Positions 41,982-50,442 of a stretch of DNA of 64,000 nt are shown piece by piece. Position numbers and translations under genes: made by a program. The notes beneath the pieces were generated by a model that was not told the origin of the DNA, searched no databases, and worked only from the letters and a program-made list of their open reading frames with translations. The DNA is taken from assembly GCA_024397955.1 (NCBI GenBank), contig CP073744.1, positions 186,001-250,000 of the forward strand, given 5' to 3'. The stretch is from a bacterium SCSIO 12696. GTDB lineage: Bacteria > Pseudomonadota > Gammaproteobacteria > Pseudomonadales > Porticoccaceae. The first letter of the stretch is position 1. Each line of letters starts with the position of its first letter.

Positions 41982-42959
41982 ATGCTTGATACCCGCCCAC
42001 TGTTGCTGGATACAGATTTTCCTCCGCTGCGTCGCGGAGCACTGACCACTTTACAGGTGAATCTGGGGTATTTGTGCAATCTCAGCTGCACCCATTGCCA
42101 CGTGAATGCCGGCCCCAAGCGTACTGAATTGATGAGTCGTGAAAACGTGGAACTGGTGTTGCAAGTATTGAAACATCATCGCCTGCAGACCCTCGACTTA
42201 ACGGGTGGCGCCCCGGAAATGAACCCTCACTTTCGCTATCTGGTCGAGCAGGCAACCGAGTTGGGGGTGGAGGTGATTGATCGCTGCAACCTGACCATTT
42301 TGCAAGAGCCCGGTTATGAAGATTTGGCTGAATTTCTCGCGGATCACAAAGTGACCATAGTGGCGTCGCTACCCTGTTACTCAGAGCAGAACGTCAATAA
42401 GCAGCGTGGCAAGGGGGTTTTTGGTGACAGTATTGATGCGCTGCAAAAACTCAACAAGCTGGGTTACGGTATCCGTGACGATTTGCCCCTGAATCTGGTT
42501 TATAACCCCAATGGCGCCTTTTTGCCGCCGCCGCAAATGCAGCTGGAAAACGATTACAAGCAGCAGCTGAGAGAGCAGTTTGGCATCGAGTTTCACAGCC
42601 TGTTTACCATCACCAATATGCCCATCAGCCGTTTTGGCGGCATGCTGTTGGCCAAGGGTTTGTTTAACGACTACATGGATTTGCTTAAACAGAGCTACAG
42701 CGATAACAATTTGGAAACAGTCATGTGCCATTCTTTGATCAGTGTGGACTGGCAGGGCAACCTGTATGACTGCGATTTTAACCAGATGTTGGAGCTGCCC
42801 TTGCAGGAAGTCAGCTCCCTGATTGCCAGTGACCGCCAGCGCCACCTGAGCCAATTGTTGCAAAGTGATTTTAATGGCAACCCCATTGTGATTGGCGAGC
42901 ATTGCTACGGTTGTACCGCCGGGCAGGGCAGCAGTTGCGGGGGCGCACTGGAAGAGTAG
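41982..42959 (+). CDS. arsS: ArsS-type radical SAM protein (rSAM/Cys-rich domain)
   Basis: A 325-residue radical SAM enzyme. The cluster motif CNLSCTHC uses Cys32, Cys36 and Cys39; LDLTGGAPEMNP is the SAM-binding GGE-like part. The C-terminal Cys-rich domain ends HCYGCTAGQGSSCGGALEE, the signature region of the arsenosugar biosynthesis protein ArsS/TIGR04167, where related proteins carry selenocysteine; here an ordinary TGC codes Cys. ArsS is proposed to attach adenosyl to dimethylarsenite. No arsM is nearby, so the substrate here is uncertain. First of three genes with two transferases. Confidence 0.87.
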   Translation: MLDTRPLLLDTDFPPLRRGALTTLQVNLGYLCNLSCTHCHVNAGPKRTELMSRENVELVLQVLKHHRLQTLDLTGGAPEMNPHFRYLVEQATELGVEVIDRCNLTILQEPGYEDLAEFLADHKVTIVASLPCYSEQNVNKQRGKGVFGDSIDALQKLNKLGYGIRDDLPLNLVYNPNGAFLPPPQMQLENDYKQQLREQFGIEFHSLFTITNMPISRFGGMLLAKGLFNDYMDLLKQSYSDNNLETVMCHSLISVDWQGNLYDCDFNQMLELPLQEVSSLIASDRQRHLSQLLQSDFNGNPIVIGEHCYGCTAGQGSSCGGALEE

Positions 42960-43025
42960 ACAATAGCCACCACTTTGATTTCCAATAGCAGCCATTACCA
43001 ATAACAAAAAGCACCGCTGACAATA

Positions 43026-43703
43026 ATGCACCAAAAGCTGTCGATTATTATTCCTGCGCTCAACGAAGCGCAGTTAATTGAAGACACCCTAAAGCCGCTG
43101 CAGCCCCTTCGTCAGGAAGGGGTCGAAATTATTTTGTGCGACGGTGGCAGCCGCGATAACACCACTCAATTGGCCGAACCCTTGGTGGATATAGTCTGGC
43201 TTTGCGATCCTGGGCGAGCTCGGCAAATGAATGCCGGGGCCATGATTGCCTCCGGTGACTACCTGTTGTTCCTCCACGCAGATACCCAGTTGCCAGATGA
43301 TTTTCTGGAATGTTGGCAAAGCATTCAAAAGCATCAGCCCCTGTGGGGCTTTTTTAAAGTGCGCCTCAGTGGCTCCGAGGCGCTGCTGAAAATGGTGACT
43401 TTCTTTATCAATTTGCGTTCCCGACTTACCTCCGTGGCCACCGGGGATCAGTGCATCTATGTGCAGCGCACCTTGTTTGATCAACTGGGAGGCTATCGGG
43501 ATATTCCATTGATGGAAGATGTCGAATTGACAACCCGGTTGCGCCAGCAAAAGCGCGCCCGTTTGGTGGAGCCACCGGTATTGACCTCCAGCCGGCGCTG
43601 GGAGCGTGATGGTGTTTGGCGCACGGTGTGGCTGATGTGGCGATTGCGCTGGCGCTTTTTTCGCGGTGCAGACCCCGGTGAATTGGTAAAACAGTATTAC
43701 TAG
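43026..43703 (+). CDS. Glycosyltransferase family 2, rSAM-associated (TIGR04283-like)
   Basis: A 225-residue GT-A fold protein without a membrane domain: LSIIIPALNEAQLIEDTL, DGGSRDNT, DPGRARQMNAGA and HADTQLP (DxD-like) are present. The combination matches the transferases that travel with rSAM/selenodomain proteins of the ArsS family. It probably moves a sugar to the product of that enzyme (inference). Follows arsS by 66 bp and precedes the second transferase by 17 bp. Confidence 0.85.
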   Translation: MHQKLSIIIPALNEAQLIEDTLKPLQPLRQEGVEIILCDGGSRDNTTQLAEPLVDIVWLCDPGRARQMNAGAMIASGDYLLFLHADTQLPDDFLECWQSIQKHQPLWGFFKVRLSGSEALLKMVTFFINLRSRLTSVATGDQCIYVQRTLFDQLGGYRDIPLMEDVELTTRLRQQKRARLVEPPVLTSSRRWERDGVWRTVWLMWRLRWRFFRGADPGELVKQYY

Positions 43704-43720
43704 CCTCTACAAGCTTCAAA

Positions 43721-44380
43721 ATGACAACCACTTACCTGTACCCCAACTACCGCATTATTCAATACGCCAAGGCGCCGCAAACGGGTAAGGTAAAAACCCG
43801 CTTGCAGCCAGTACTGGGGGAGCAGGGCTGCCTGCAACTGCATTGCCGTTTGGTGGAACATTGCTTTCAGCGTGTGCACAACGCAGCGGTAGCGCCTCAC
43901 CGATTTTCTATCGCTGGCAGTGATGACAATTTTTTCCAATCTATAGTGACTTCATCCAATATTGAATATCAGCAGGGTGCTGATTTGGGTGAGCGTATGC
44001 AGCGCACGGCTGAAAAGGCGCTGGCCTCAGTCAAAGGCGTGCTGATTATTGGCAGCGATTGCCCCTTCTTCGATCGGAATTACCTGGCCAGTGCCTGCGA
44101 AGCTTTGGAGCAGGGCAACGATTGTGTGCTCGGGCCAGCGAATGATGGCGGTTATGTGCTGATTGGCCTGCGCCGTGTAGACGCTAAGCTTTTTTGCAAT
44201 ATGCCCTGGGGCACTGAGCAGGTGCTGGCGTTGACCCGGGAGCGCCTGCAGGCGCTTCAATGGCGGTATCGGGAGCTGCCTGCACTGGCGGATATTGATC
44301 GCCCGGACGACCTGGTGCACCTGTCTCGGGTATTTCCGGATTGGCAGCCACAGGGCCCACTGGAGTCATCTGCGCTATAA
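43721..44380 (+). CDS. DUF2064 nucleotidyltransferase-like protein, rSAM-associated (TIGR04282-like)
   Basis: A 219-residue GT-A/CofC-like protein: IQYAKAPQTGKVKTRLQPVLGEQG at the N-terminus, GADLGERMQ, LIIGSDCPFF and GPANDGGYVLIGLR. This is the second transferase type linked to ArsS-like radical SAM proteins. Likely activates or transfers a sugar phosphate; the exact reaction is unknown. Last gene of the three-gene unit; the following 130 bp carry no gene. Confidence 0.85.
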   Translation: MTTTYLYPNYRIIQYAKAPQTGKVKTRLQPVLGEQGCLQLHCRLVEHCFQRVHNAAVAPHRFSIAGSDDNFFQSIVTSSNIEYQQGADLGERMQRTAEKALASVKGVLIIGSDCPFFDRNYLASACEALEQGNDCVLGPANDGGYVLIGLRRVDAKLFCNMPWGTEQVLALTRERLQALQWRYRELPALADIDRPDDLVHLSRVFPDWQPQGPLESSAL

Positions 44381-44511
44381 CCTGAAAAAGTGGCTTGAAA
44401 TTACCGTCAAAGCGTACTAATTTTCGCATCATGGGCTTTGAGTGTAACCACTCATAACGCTATTGAGACGCTGGTTTTGTCTGTTTACTGTCTGTGGAGG
44501 GTTGTACCTTA

Positions 44512-44697
44512 ATGGGCACTGAAGAACTTGATGATACTGACTTCGACGATATGGATATGGAAAACAACGATTCTGAGCCTGAATCCACCACTGAGTCGGC
44601 GACATGCCCTGATGTCCGACGACGTTTGGAAGACCGCCTTGAAGAGCAGCGATTAAAGCGCCAGCTCAGTGATTACGACTTCGATATGGACGATTAA
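44512..44697 (+). CDS. PA3496-family small acidic protein
   Basis: A 61-residue very acidic protein, MGTEELDDTDFDDMD, with a basic central helix (RRRLEDRLEEQRLKRQL) and the terminal SDYDFDMDD, typical of the PA3496 family (recognised from memory). Function unknown. GGAGG precedes ATG 44512 by 11 nt; an in-frame GTG at 44494 overlaps that site and is less likely. Stands alone before the ccm operon. Confidence 0.75.
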   Translation: MGTEELDDTDFDDMDMENNDSEPESTTESATCPDVRRRLEDRLEEQRLKRQLSDYDFDMDD

Positions 44698-44771
44698 TCC
44701 AGGCGACTAATTATTGTCCATAAACTTGACGTGCTTCATGTGCGAGGCGGGTCAATTTTACGGTTTATCTG

Positions 44772-44777
44772 TATAAT
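44772..44777 (+). promoter_or_regulatory. -10 element upstream of ccmA
   Basis: A perfect TATAAT preceded by TG-like GTATAAT context lies 30 bp before the ccmA start. No good -35 hexamer stands at 16-18 bp, so an activator or extended -10 may be needed. Confidence 0.45.
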
Positions 44778-44806
44778 GCGCCCAGCTTAAAAACCGGTGC
44801 GCTTCT

Positions 44807-45439
44807 TTGACTTCATCCCCTCTGTTACAGCTGTGTGGGCTCTCCTTTGAGCGCGATGACCGCCTGCTTTTTTCCGACCTGAGTACCACAGTAGAGGCAG
44901 GGGATATTTTGCAGGTCAGCGGCGATAATGGCAGCGGTAAAACAACGCTTCTGAAAGTGCTAATCGGTTCGTTGTCAGCCCATTCCGGAGAGTGTCGCTG
45001 GCGTGGAACGCCGGTGCAAAAGTGCGCTTATGAATACGCCAGTGAGCTGTTATATATCGGCCATCAAACTGGCATTAAAAGCACGCTCACCCCAGAGGAG
45101 AACCTGCGTTGGCTGGATCGCCTGCAAGGGGGCAGCAAACCCTTAGAGTCTTTAACAGATACCCTCGCCCGTGTCGGCCTGCAAGGATATGAGGACGTTC
45201 CCTGCCACAGTTTGTCCGCCGGCCAGCAGCGCCGGGTGGCCCTGGCGCGTTTGTATATCAGTCAAGCCGCGCTTTGGGTGTTGGATGAGCCGTTTACCGC
45301 TATTGATCGAACCGGGGTGGCCGCTCTCGAACAGCAATTGCAGCACCATGTAAAAAAGGGTGGGGCGGTGGTGTTAACCACTCACCAGCCGCTGGCTATT
45401 GATGGCGTAAAATCCTTGCGCATGGGGTCACAGTCATGA
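44807..45439 (+). CDS. ccmA: Heme exporter ATP-binding protein CcmA
   Basis: ATPase of the CcmABCD complex in System I cytochrome c maturation, which releases holo-CcmE. ABC motifs: Walker A GDNGSGKTTLLK, signature LSAGQQRRVALAR, Walker B LWVLDEPF, switch TTHQP. Length 210. The start is TTG 44807 (MTSSPLLQLCGLSF). Its end overlaps ccmB by 4 bp. Confidence 0.94.
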   Translation: MTSSPLLQLCGLSFERDDRLLFSDLSTTVEAGDILQVSGDNGSGKTTLLKVLIGSLSAHSGECRWRGTPVQKCAYEYASELLYIGHQTGIKSTLTPEENLRWLDRLQGGSKPLESLTDTLARVGLQGYEDVPCHSLSAGQQRRVALARLYISQAALWVLDEPFTAIDRTGVAALEQQLQHHVKKGGAVVLTTHQPLAIDGVKSLRMGSQS

Positions 45440-46107
45440 ACGGGGCATTTGGGACTGTGTTGCGTCGCGATCTGCTGCTGGCCATGCGTCGCCGCGGCGA
45501 ACTGGCCAATCCACTGGTGTTTTTCCTGATTGTGTTAACACTGATTCCCCTGGCTATTTCTCCGTCACCGCAACAATTGTCGAGCATTGCGCCGGGCATT
45601 ATCTGGGTGATGGCGTTACTGGCAACCTTGCTGTCTGTAGATGGTCTGTTTCAGAGCGATTATCGCGATGGCAGTCTGGAACAAATGGTGATCAGTGCCC
45701 AGCCTTTGTGGTTGATTGTGCTCGCTAAAGTGGTGGCTCACTGGTTGGTAACCGGGCTGCCCTTGACGCTGCTTTCACCCTTGCTGGGGATAATGCTGTC
45801 TTTGCCGGAAACGGGCTATAAGCCGATGTTGCTCAGCTTGCTGTTGGGTACCGCTGCGCTCAGCTTAATTGGTGCAATCGGCGCAGCCCTGACCGTGGCT
45901 TTACGTCGTGGCGGATTGCTGTTGTCTTTGGTGGTAACCCCGCTGTATATGCCGGTACTGGTGTTTGGCGCTGGATCGGTACAGCGGGCGGTAGATGGGT
46001 TTTCGCCGGATGGCCCGCTGTTGGTAGTTGGCGCACTGTTGGCGCTGTCGCTATTGCTGGCGCCCTTTGCGTGTTCCGGGGCGTTAAAGATTAGTATGCA
46101 TGGGTAG
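45436..46107 (+). CDS. ccmB: Heme exporter permease CcmB
   Basis: A 223-residue six-helix permease subunit of CcmABCD. FGTVLRRDLLLAMRRRGELANPLVFFLIV and DGLFQSDYRDGSLEQ are family hallmarks. ATG overlaps the ccmA stop. An inverted-repeat element separates it from ccmC. Confidence 0.94.
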   Translation: MNGAFGTVLRRDLLLAMRRRGELANPLVFFLIVLTLIPLAISPSPQQLSSIAPGIIWVMALLATLLSVDGLFQSDYRDGSLEQMVISAQPLWLIVLAKVVAHWLVTGLPLTLLSPLLGIMLSLPETGYKPMLLSLLLGTAALSLIGAIGAALTVALRRGGLLLSLVVTPLYMPVLVFGAGSVQRAVDGFSPDGPLLVVGALLALSLLLAPFACSGALKISMHG

Positions 46108-46118
46108 TAGGTGGGGAA

Positions 46119-46220
46119 GCTATGCCAGTTGTGGTTTTGAAACACGCTGTGCATACGTTCTTGTAAGCTCGAGGGCAGCATCCCTGCTGCCCACGGTTTT
46201 AAAACCACACCCGGCATACT
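46119..46220. repeat. REP-like inverted repeat between ccmB and ccmC
   Basis: Imperfect outer arms (about 46119-46143, containing TATGCCAGTTGTGGTTTTGA, and 46195-46220, whose complement contains TATGCCGGGTGTGGTTTTAA) flank an inner perfect hairpin GGGCAGCA-TCCC-TGCTGCCC at 46173-46192. The shape is that of a REP/small palindromic intergenic element; it fills most of the 139-bp gap. Confidence 0.65.
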
Positions 46221-46246
46221 ACAGTTGATAAGTTGGTGAGTTGTTG

Positions 46247-47002
46247 ATGGCTAATTGGACTTGGTTTCACCGTTTGGGGTCGCCCAGGTGGTTTTACGAA
46301 CGCAGCAGTGTGTGGCTGAAGTGGCTGGTGCCGCTGACAGTTATAGTCATGCTGACCGGCTTGGTGTGGGGGCTGGCGATTGCGCCTCCCGATGCCAAAC
46401 AAGGCAACAGTATGCGCATTTTCTACATTCATGTGCCTTCCGCCATGTTGTCTCTGGCGGGCTTTTACTTGATGGCCATCGCCGGTGCAGTGGGCCTGAT
46501 ATGGCGTATGAAACTGGCGTTTGTTGCCATGAAATGCAGCGCGCCCATCGGTGCCGCGCTGACCGCGGTGGCACTGATTACCGGGGCCATTTGGGGCAAA
46601 CCCACCTGGGGCACCTACTGGGAATGGGACGCCAAACTCACCTCCATGTTGATTCTGTTTTTTCTCTATCTGGGTGTGGTTGCACTGCAGGAAGCCTATG
46701 CGGACAAAGAGGCGGGCAGCAAAGCCAGCGCGGTGTTGGCGCTGGTGGGAACGGTGAATATCCCCATCATCTACAAGGCGGCGGACTGGTGGAATACCCT
46801 GCATCAACCCGCCACCTTTAAATTGACTGAACGGTCTTCCATCGATCCTTCCATGGCCTGGCCTTTCTGGGTGATGATCGTGGGCTTTTACGGTTTTTTT
46901 GCCGTGGTGCTGTTCTTGCGCATGCGCAACGAAGTTATCTACCGCGAACGCCGTACCCAATGGGTAAAAGCCTTGGTGACTGAATCTGCTCGGGAGTCGT
47001 GA
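46247..47002 (+). CDS. ccmC: Heme exporter/handling protein CcmC
   Basis: Six-helix membrane protein that loads heme on CcmE. The Trp-rich WWD-like domain is WGKPTWGTYWEWDAKLTSMLILFFLYLG, with the essential His in YIHVPSAMLS and in TLHQPATFK. Length 251 from ATG 46247; a TTG six bases earlier adds two residues. Followed by ccmD after 4 bp. Confidence 0.95.
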   Translation: MANWTWFHRLGSPRWFYERSSVWLKWLVPLTVIVMLTGLVWGLAIAPPDAKQGNSMRIFYIHVPSAMLSLAGFYLMAIAGAVGLIWRMKLAFVAMKCSAPIGAALTAVALITGAIWGKPTWGTYWEWDAKLTSMLILFFLYLGVVALQEAYADKEAGSKASAVLALVGTVNIPIIYKAADWWNTLHQPATFKLTERSSIDPSMAWPFWVMIVGFYGFFAVVLFLRMRNEVIYRERRTQWVKALVTESARES

Positions 47003-47006
47003 CAGC

Positions 47007-47204
47007 GTGTTTTACTTTGAGAGCTTTAGTGAATTTTTAGCCATGGGGCGCCATGGCCCCTATGTGTGGTCGGCCTACGGCATTGCTCTGGTCATTTTAC
47101 TGGCTACGGTGATGGCCCCAATTCAGCGCGCCAAAAAATTGCGCAAGGATCTGCGGCGGCAGATGCGCCGTGATGCCGCCAAACAGCAAGCGGAGAAAAC
47201 ATAA
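47007..47204 (+). CDS. ccmD: Heme exporter protein CcmD
   Basis: A 65-residue single-helix protein (helix about 20-40, GPYVWSAYGIALVILLATVMAP) with a basic cytoplasmic tail, as usual for CcmD; it stabilises the CcmC-CcmE-heme complex. Starts with GTG 47007 preceded by GGGAG. Its stop overlaps the ccmE ATG (TAATG). Confidence 0.9.
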   Translation: MFYFESFSEFLAMGRHGPYVWSAYGIALVILLATVMAPIQRAKKLRKDLRRQMRRDAAKQQAEKT

Positions 47205-47683
47205 TGCACCCGGTACGTCGTCAACGCCTGTTTTTGGTGCTGTTTATCGTAATAGCCGCCTCCATTGTGGTTGGCCTTGGGGTTACTGCCCTGGGCACCA
47301 ATATGAACCTGTTTTACACACCCACACAGATTGCTGCTGGTGAAGTTCCGGATGGCGCTCGTATTCGTGCTGGCGGTATGGTGGTTAAAGGCAGCCTCAA
47401 AGAGTCCAAGGATTCTCTGTTTGTAAGTTTTGAGGTGACCGATGGCCCTCATCAACTGGAAGTGCACTACACCGGCATTCGCCCGGATTTGTTTGCCGAA
47501 GGGGAAGCGGCTTTGGCATTGGGAGTCATTGATGCCAATGGCGTACTTCAGGCGGATGAGGTGCTGGCCAAGCACGATGAAAACTACACGCCGCCGGAAA
47601 TTCAACAAGCCATGGAAGAAGGCCACCGCTGGCAGCAACAGCAAGAAGCCGGCGAAGCCAGCAATGGCCCGGATGGGGAATAA
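47204..47683 (+). CDS. ccmE: Heme chaperone CcmE
   Basis: Membrane-anchored periplasmic heme chaperone of 159 residues: one N-terminal helix (8-31), an OB-fold, and the covalent heme-binding His124 in LAKHDENYTPPE followed by a flexible Glu/Gln-rich tail. Translationally coupled to ccmD. Confidence 0.95.
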   Translation: MHPVRRQRLFLVLFIVIAASIVVGLGVTALGTNMNLFYTPTQIAAGEVPDGARIRAGGMVVKGSLKESKDSLFVSFEVTDGPHQLEVHYTGIRPDLFAEGEAALALGVIDANGVLQADEVLAKHDENYTPPEIQQAMEEGHRWQQQQEAGEASNGPDGE

Positions 47684-47704
47684 ATAATGGTTGCAGGACT
47701 CTCC

Positions 47705-49678
47705 ATGATCCCCGAACTCGGCCAGTTTGCGTTGATTTTGGCGCTGTGCCTGGCGGTGCTGCAGACGATTTTCCCCATGTGGGGGGCAGCAATTGGCAAT
47801 CAGCGCTGGATGGCCATGGCGCGTTCTCTGTCGGTGGGCCAGTTTGTGTTGGTGGGGCTGGCCCTTTACTGCTTGGTGCAGTCGTTTCTCGACAGCGATT
47901 TTTCCGTCGCCTACGTTGCTGCCAACTCCAATACCCAATTGCCGGATCACTATAAGGTTACCGCCGTATGGGGAGCCCACGAAGGCTCGTTCCTGCTCTG
48001 GGAATTTATCCAAGTGGGCTGGACATTGGCCGTTGCACTGCTGAGTCGAAACTTGCCACAGGCGCTTTCTGCCCGGGTATTGGCGGTCATGGGGGGCATT
48101 AGCGCCTGCTTCCTGTTGTATTTATTAATTGCCTCCAACCCGTTCGAACGCATTTTGCCCGCGTTCCCGTCCGAAGGCCGAGACCTCAACCCACTGTTGC
48201 AGGACTTTGGCATGATCGTTCACCCGCCAGTGCTCTACATGGGTTATGTGGGCTTTTCGGTGGCCTTTTCGTTTGCCATGGCGGCCTTGATTGGCGGGCG
48301 CCTGGACACCGCCTGGACCCGATGGGTGCGGCCCTGGACCAATACCGCCTGGGCATTCCTGACTATGGGTATCGCTCTGGGTAGCTGGTGGGCTTACTAC
48401 GAATTGGGCTGGGGCGGCTGGTGGTTTTGGGATCCGGTGGAAAACGCCTCTTTTATGCCCTGGCTGGTGGGTACGGGCTTGGTACACAGCCTGGCGGTAG
48501 CCGAGAAGCGGGGCATGTTCCGTACCTGGACTTTACTGTTGGCTATTTTGGCGTTTTCTCTGAGTCTTCTGGGTACCTTCCTGGTGCGCTCCGGCATTAT
48601 CAACTCGGTACACGCTTTTGCAGTGGACAGCGCTCGAGGTGTGTTTATCCTCGGTATTCTGGGGGTGGTGATTGGCGGTTCTCTGTTGCTGTTTGCCCTT
48701 CGCAGTGGGGTGGTGCGCAGCGTATCACGGTTTGAGCCGCTATCCCGGGAAACCTTTTTGCTGCTCAACAACATTTTGCTGATGCTGTGCTTGGGCATTG
48801 TGTTTGTTGGAACCCTTTACCCGCTCTATTACGAGTGGATGGAAGGCCGCCGCCTTTCCATTGGTGCCCCTTGGTTTAACCTGCTGTTTAACCCGGTATT
48901 TGCGGTATTGGTGGTGTTGATTCCACTGGGAGCCATCATTAACTGGAAGCGTCATCAAGTGGCGAATCTGATGGCGGCTATACGCTGGCCGGTAGCGGCC
49001 TCGTTGCTGATGGGTGCGCTGTTGCCACTGTTCATGCCGTTTTATTCCTGGATTGCGGCAGTGTCTATCGCCATCGGTACCTGGGTGTGCGCGGTAACGT
49101 TGCAGGATTTGGCCAAAAAAAGCACTCACAATAGTTCCCGTTGGCAGGGCTTGAGGCGTTTGAAAGGCAGTTACTACGGTATGGTAGTGGCCCATGTCGG
49201 CATTGCTGTGGCGTTGCTGGGTGTGGCATTGACATCGGTATATAACGAGCGTTCAGACGTTAAAATGGCACCCGGTGACAGCGTTCAGTTGGGTGGCTAC
49301 GAATTCCGCTTTGATCGGGTAGAGCAATACCAGGGGCCAAACTTTCAGTCTTTCCGAGCCCACTTTTCAGCCCAAAAGGGCAGTGGTTCACCAGCGATCT
49401 TGTTGCCCGAAAAACGCTATTACCCGGTGCGTGAGCAACCGATGACTGAGGCGGGAATTGATGCCGGTTTCTGGCGCGATCTGATGGTAACTTTATCCCG
49501 GCCAATGGAAGGGGAGGCCTGGGCGGTCAGTGTGCAGGTGAAGCCCTTTGTGCGTTGGATATGGCTGGGTGCCATATTGGTTGCACTGGGGTCGCTATTG
49601 GCGGCTTTGGACAAGCGTTACCGCCGCCTGAAGCGCCGCTCCGATACCGCTGAATTGGGGGTGACCAGTGGCGCTTAA
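47705..49678 (+). CDS. ccmF: Cytochrome c heme lyase CcmF
   Basis: Large membrane protein (657 residues, about 15 helices) that attaches heme to apocytochrome c together with CcmH. WWD domain: WAYYELGWGGWWFWDPVENASFMPWL; conserved His-containing loops follow. ATG 47705 (MIPELGQFALILAL) has AGGA six bases upstream and agrees with the family N-terminus; ATG 47687 would add six residues and is possible. Overlaps ccmG by 11 bp. Confidence 0.94.
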   Translation: MIPELGQFALILALCLAVLQTIFPMWGAAIGNQRWMAMARSLSVGQFVLVGLALYCLVQSFLDSDFSVAYVAANSNTQLPDHYKVTAVWGAHEGSFLLWEFIQVGWTLAVALLSRNLPQALSARVLAVMGGISACFLLYLLIASNPFERILPAFPSEGRDLNPLLQDFGMIVHPPVLYMGYVGFSVAFSFAMAALIGGRLDTAWTRWVRPWTNTAWAFLTMGIALGSWWAYYELGWGGWWFWDPVENASFMPWLVGTGLVHSLAVAEKRGMFRTWTLLLAILAFSLSLLGTFLVRSGIINSVHAFAVDSARGVFILGILGVVIGGSLLLFALRSGVVRSVSRFEPLSRETFLLLNNILLMLCLGIVFVGTLYPLYYEWMEGRRLSIGAPWFNLLFNPVFAVLVVLIPLGAIINWKRHQVANLMAAIRWPVAASLLMGALLPLFMPFYSWIAAVSIAIGTWVCAVTLQDLAKKSTHNSSRWQGLRRLKGSYYGMVVAHVGIAVALLGVALTSVYNERSDVKMAPGDSVQLGGYEFRFDRVEQYQGPNFQSFRAHFSAQKGSGSPAILLPEKRYYPVREQPMTEAGIDAGFWRDLMVTLSRPMEGEAWAVSVQVKPFVRWIWLGAILVALGSLLAALDKRYRRLKRRSDTAELGVTSGA

Positions 49679-50201
49679 ACGCTTTTTCCCACTGTTAGCG
49701 TTTGCGGTATTTTCCCTGCTGCTGTGGTGGGGGCTAAACTCCGATCGTGATATCCATGAAATTAAATCCCCCTTGATTAACAAGGCGGTGCCGGCGTTCC
49801 AGCTGCCCCTGTTGTACAGCCCTTCCGACACCGCGGATAATAGCCAACTTGAAGGCAAAGTATCGCTGCTGAATTTTTGGGGCAGCTGGTGCTATGTGTG
49901 TATTCAAGAGCATCCGTTTTTGACCCACTTGGCTGAAAACGGTGTGCACCTGGTTGGTGTCAATTACCGGGATGAGCGGGAAAACGCCCTTGAGTGGCTG
50001 GAAGAGCACGGCAATCCGTTTAATCAGGTGTGGGCGGATGCAGAAGGGCGTTTTGCTATTGATATGGGCGTCTATGCGGCCCCGGAGACTTATCTTGTCG
50101 ATAAGCAAGGAGTGATTCGCTACAAGCGCATTGGCATGGTAACCCCGGAAATCTGGCAGCAGGAGATGGAGCCGATTTATCGGCAACTGGTTGCAGAGTA
50201 A
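49668..50201 (+). CDS. ccmG: Thiol:disulfide interchange protein CcmG/DsbE
   Basis: Membrane-anchored thioredoxin-like reductase (177 residues) that keeps CcmH/apocytochrome thiols reduced. The helix spans about 7-22; the active site is WCYVC (Cys75, Cys78), and GVYAAPETYLVDKQG carries the cis-Pro. Starts with GTG 49668 in the end of ccmF. It is the last ccm gene here: ccmH and ccmI, which usually follow, are absent from the window. Confidence 0.93.
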   Translation: MALKRFFPLLAFAVFSLLLWWGLNSDRDIHEIKSPLINKAVPAFQLPLLYSPSDTADNSQLEGKVSLLNFWGSWCYVCIQEHPFLTHLAENGVHLVGVNYRDERENALEWLEEHGNPFNQVWADAEGRFAIDMGVYAAPETYLVDKQGVIRYKRIGMVTPEIWQQEMEPIYRQLVAE

Positions 50202-50442
50202 TTACTGGAAAGTCGTTATTACCGCACTTTTTTTCTGTGAGAGTGTGGATTTTTTTCAATTGCAGCACAAAGAAAAAGCAGTTCTTGCATTTTCTGCATA
50301 GTTTTATGCAAAACATTCACTGGAGTTTGAACTTGTTTTTTATAAGGATAAAAAAACACGTCAACTAGCACTCCACGTTCAGTGGCGCCTCCGCCAAGTG
50401 CATACGTTGGGATAACACGCATTACAGAATAGGGAAATCATT
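50202..50442. other. Intergenic region before the RHS gene
   Basis: 241 bp without a gene. It holds a perfect dyad TGCATA-GTTT-TATGCA at 50295-50310 and a weak promoter-like pair (TTGAAC at 50327, TAAAAA at 50349). Base composition becomes more AT-rich here and stays so through the RHS locus. Confidence 0.4.

Noticed and set aside
42890..42959. Selenocysteine in the ArsS-like C-terminus
   Set aside because: The codon at the expected place is TGC (Cys) and the frame closes normally at TAG.
50295..50442. attC-like or integration-site sequence before the RHS gene
   Set aside because: The GTTGGGA-like box lacks a complementary partner box and no integrase is near.
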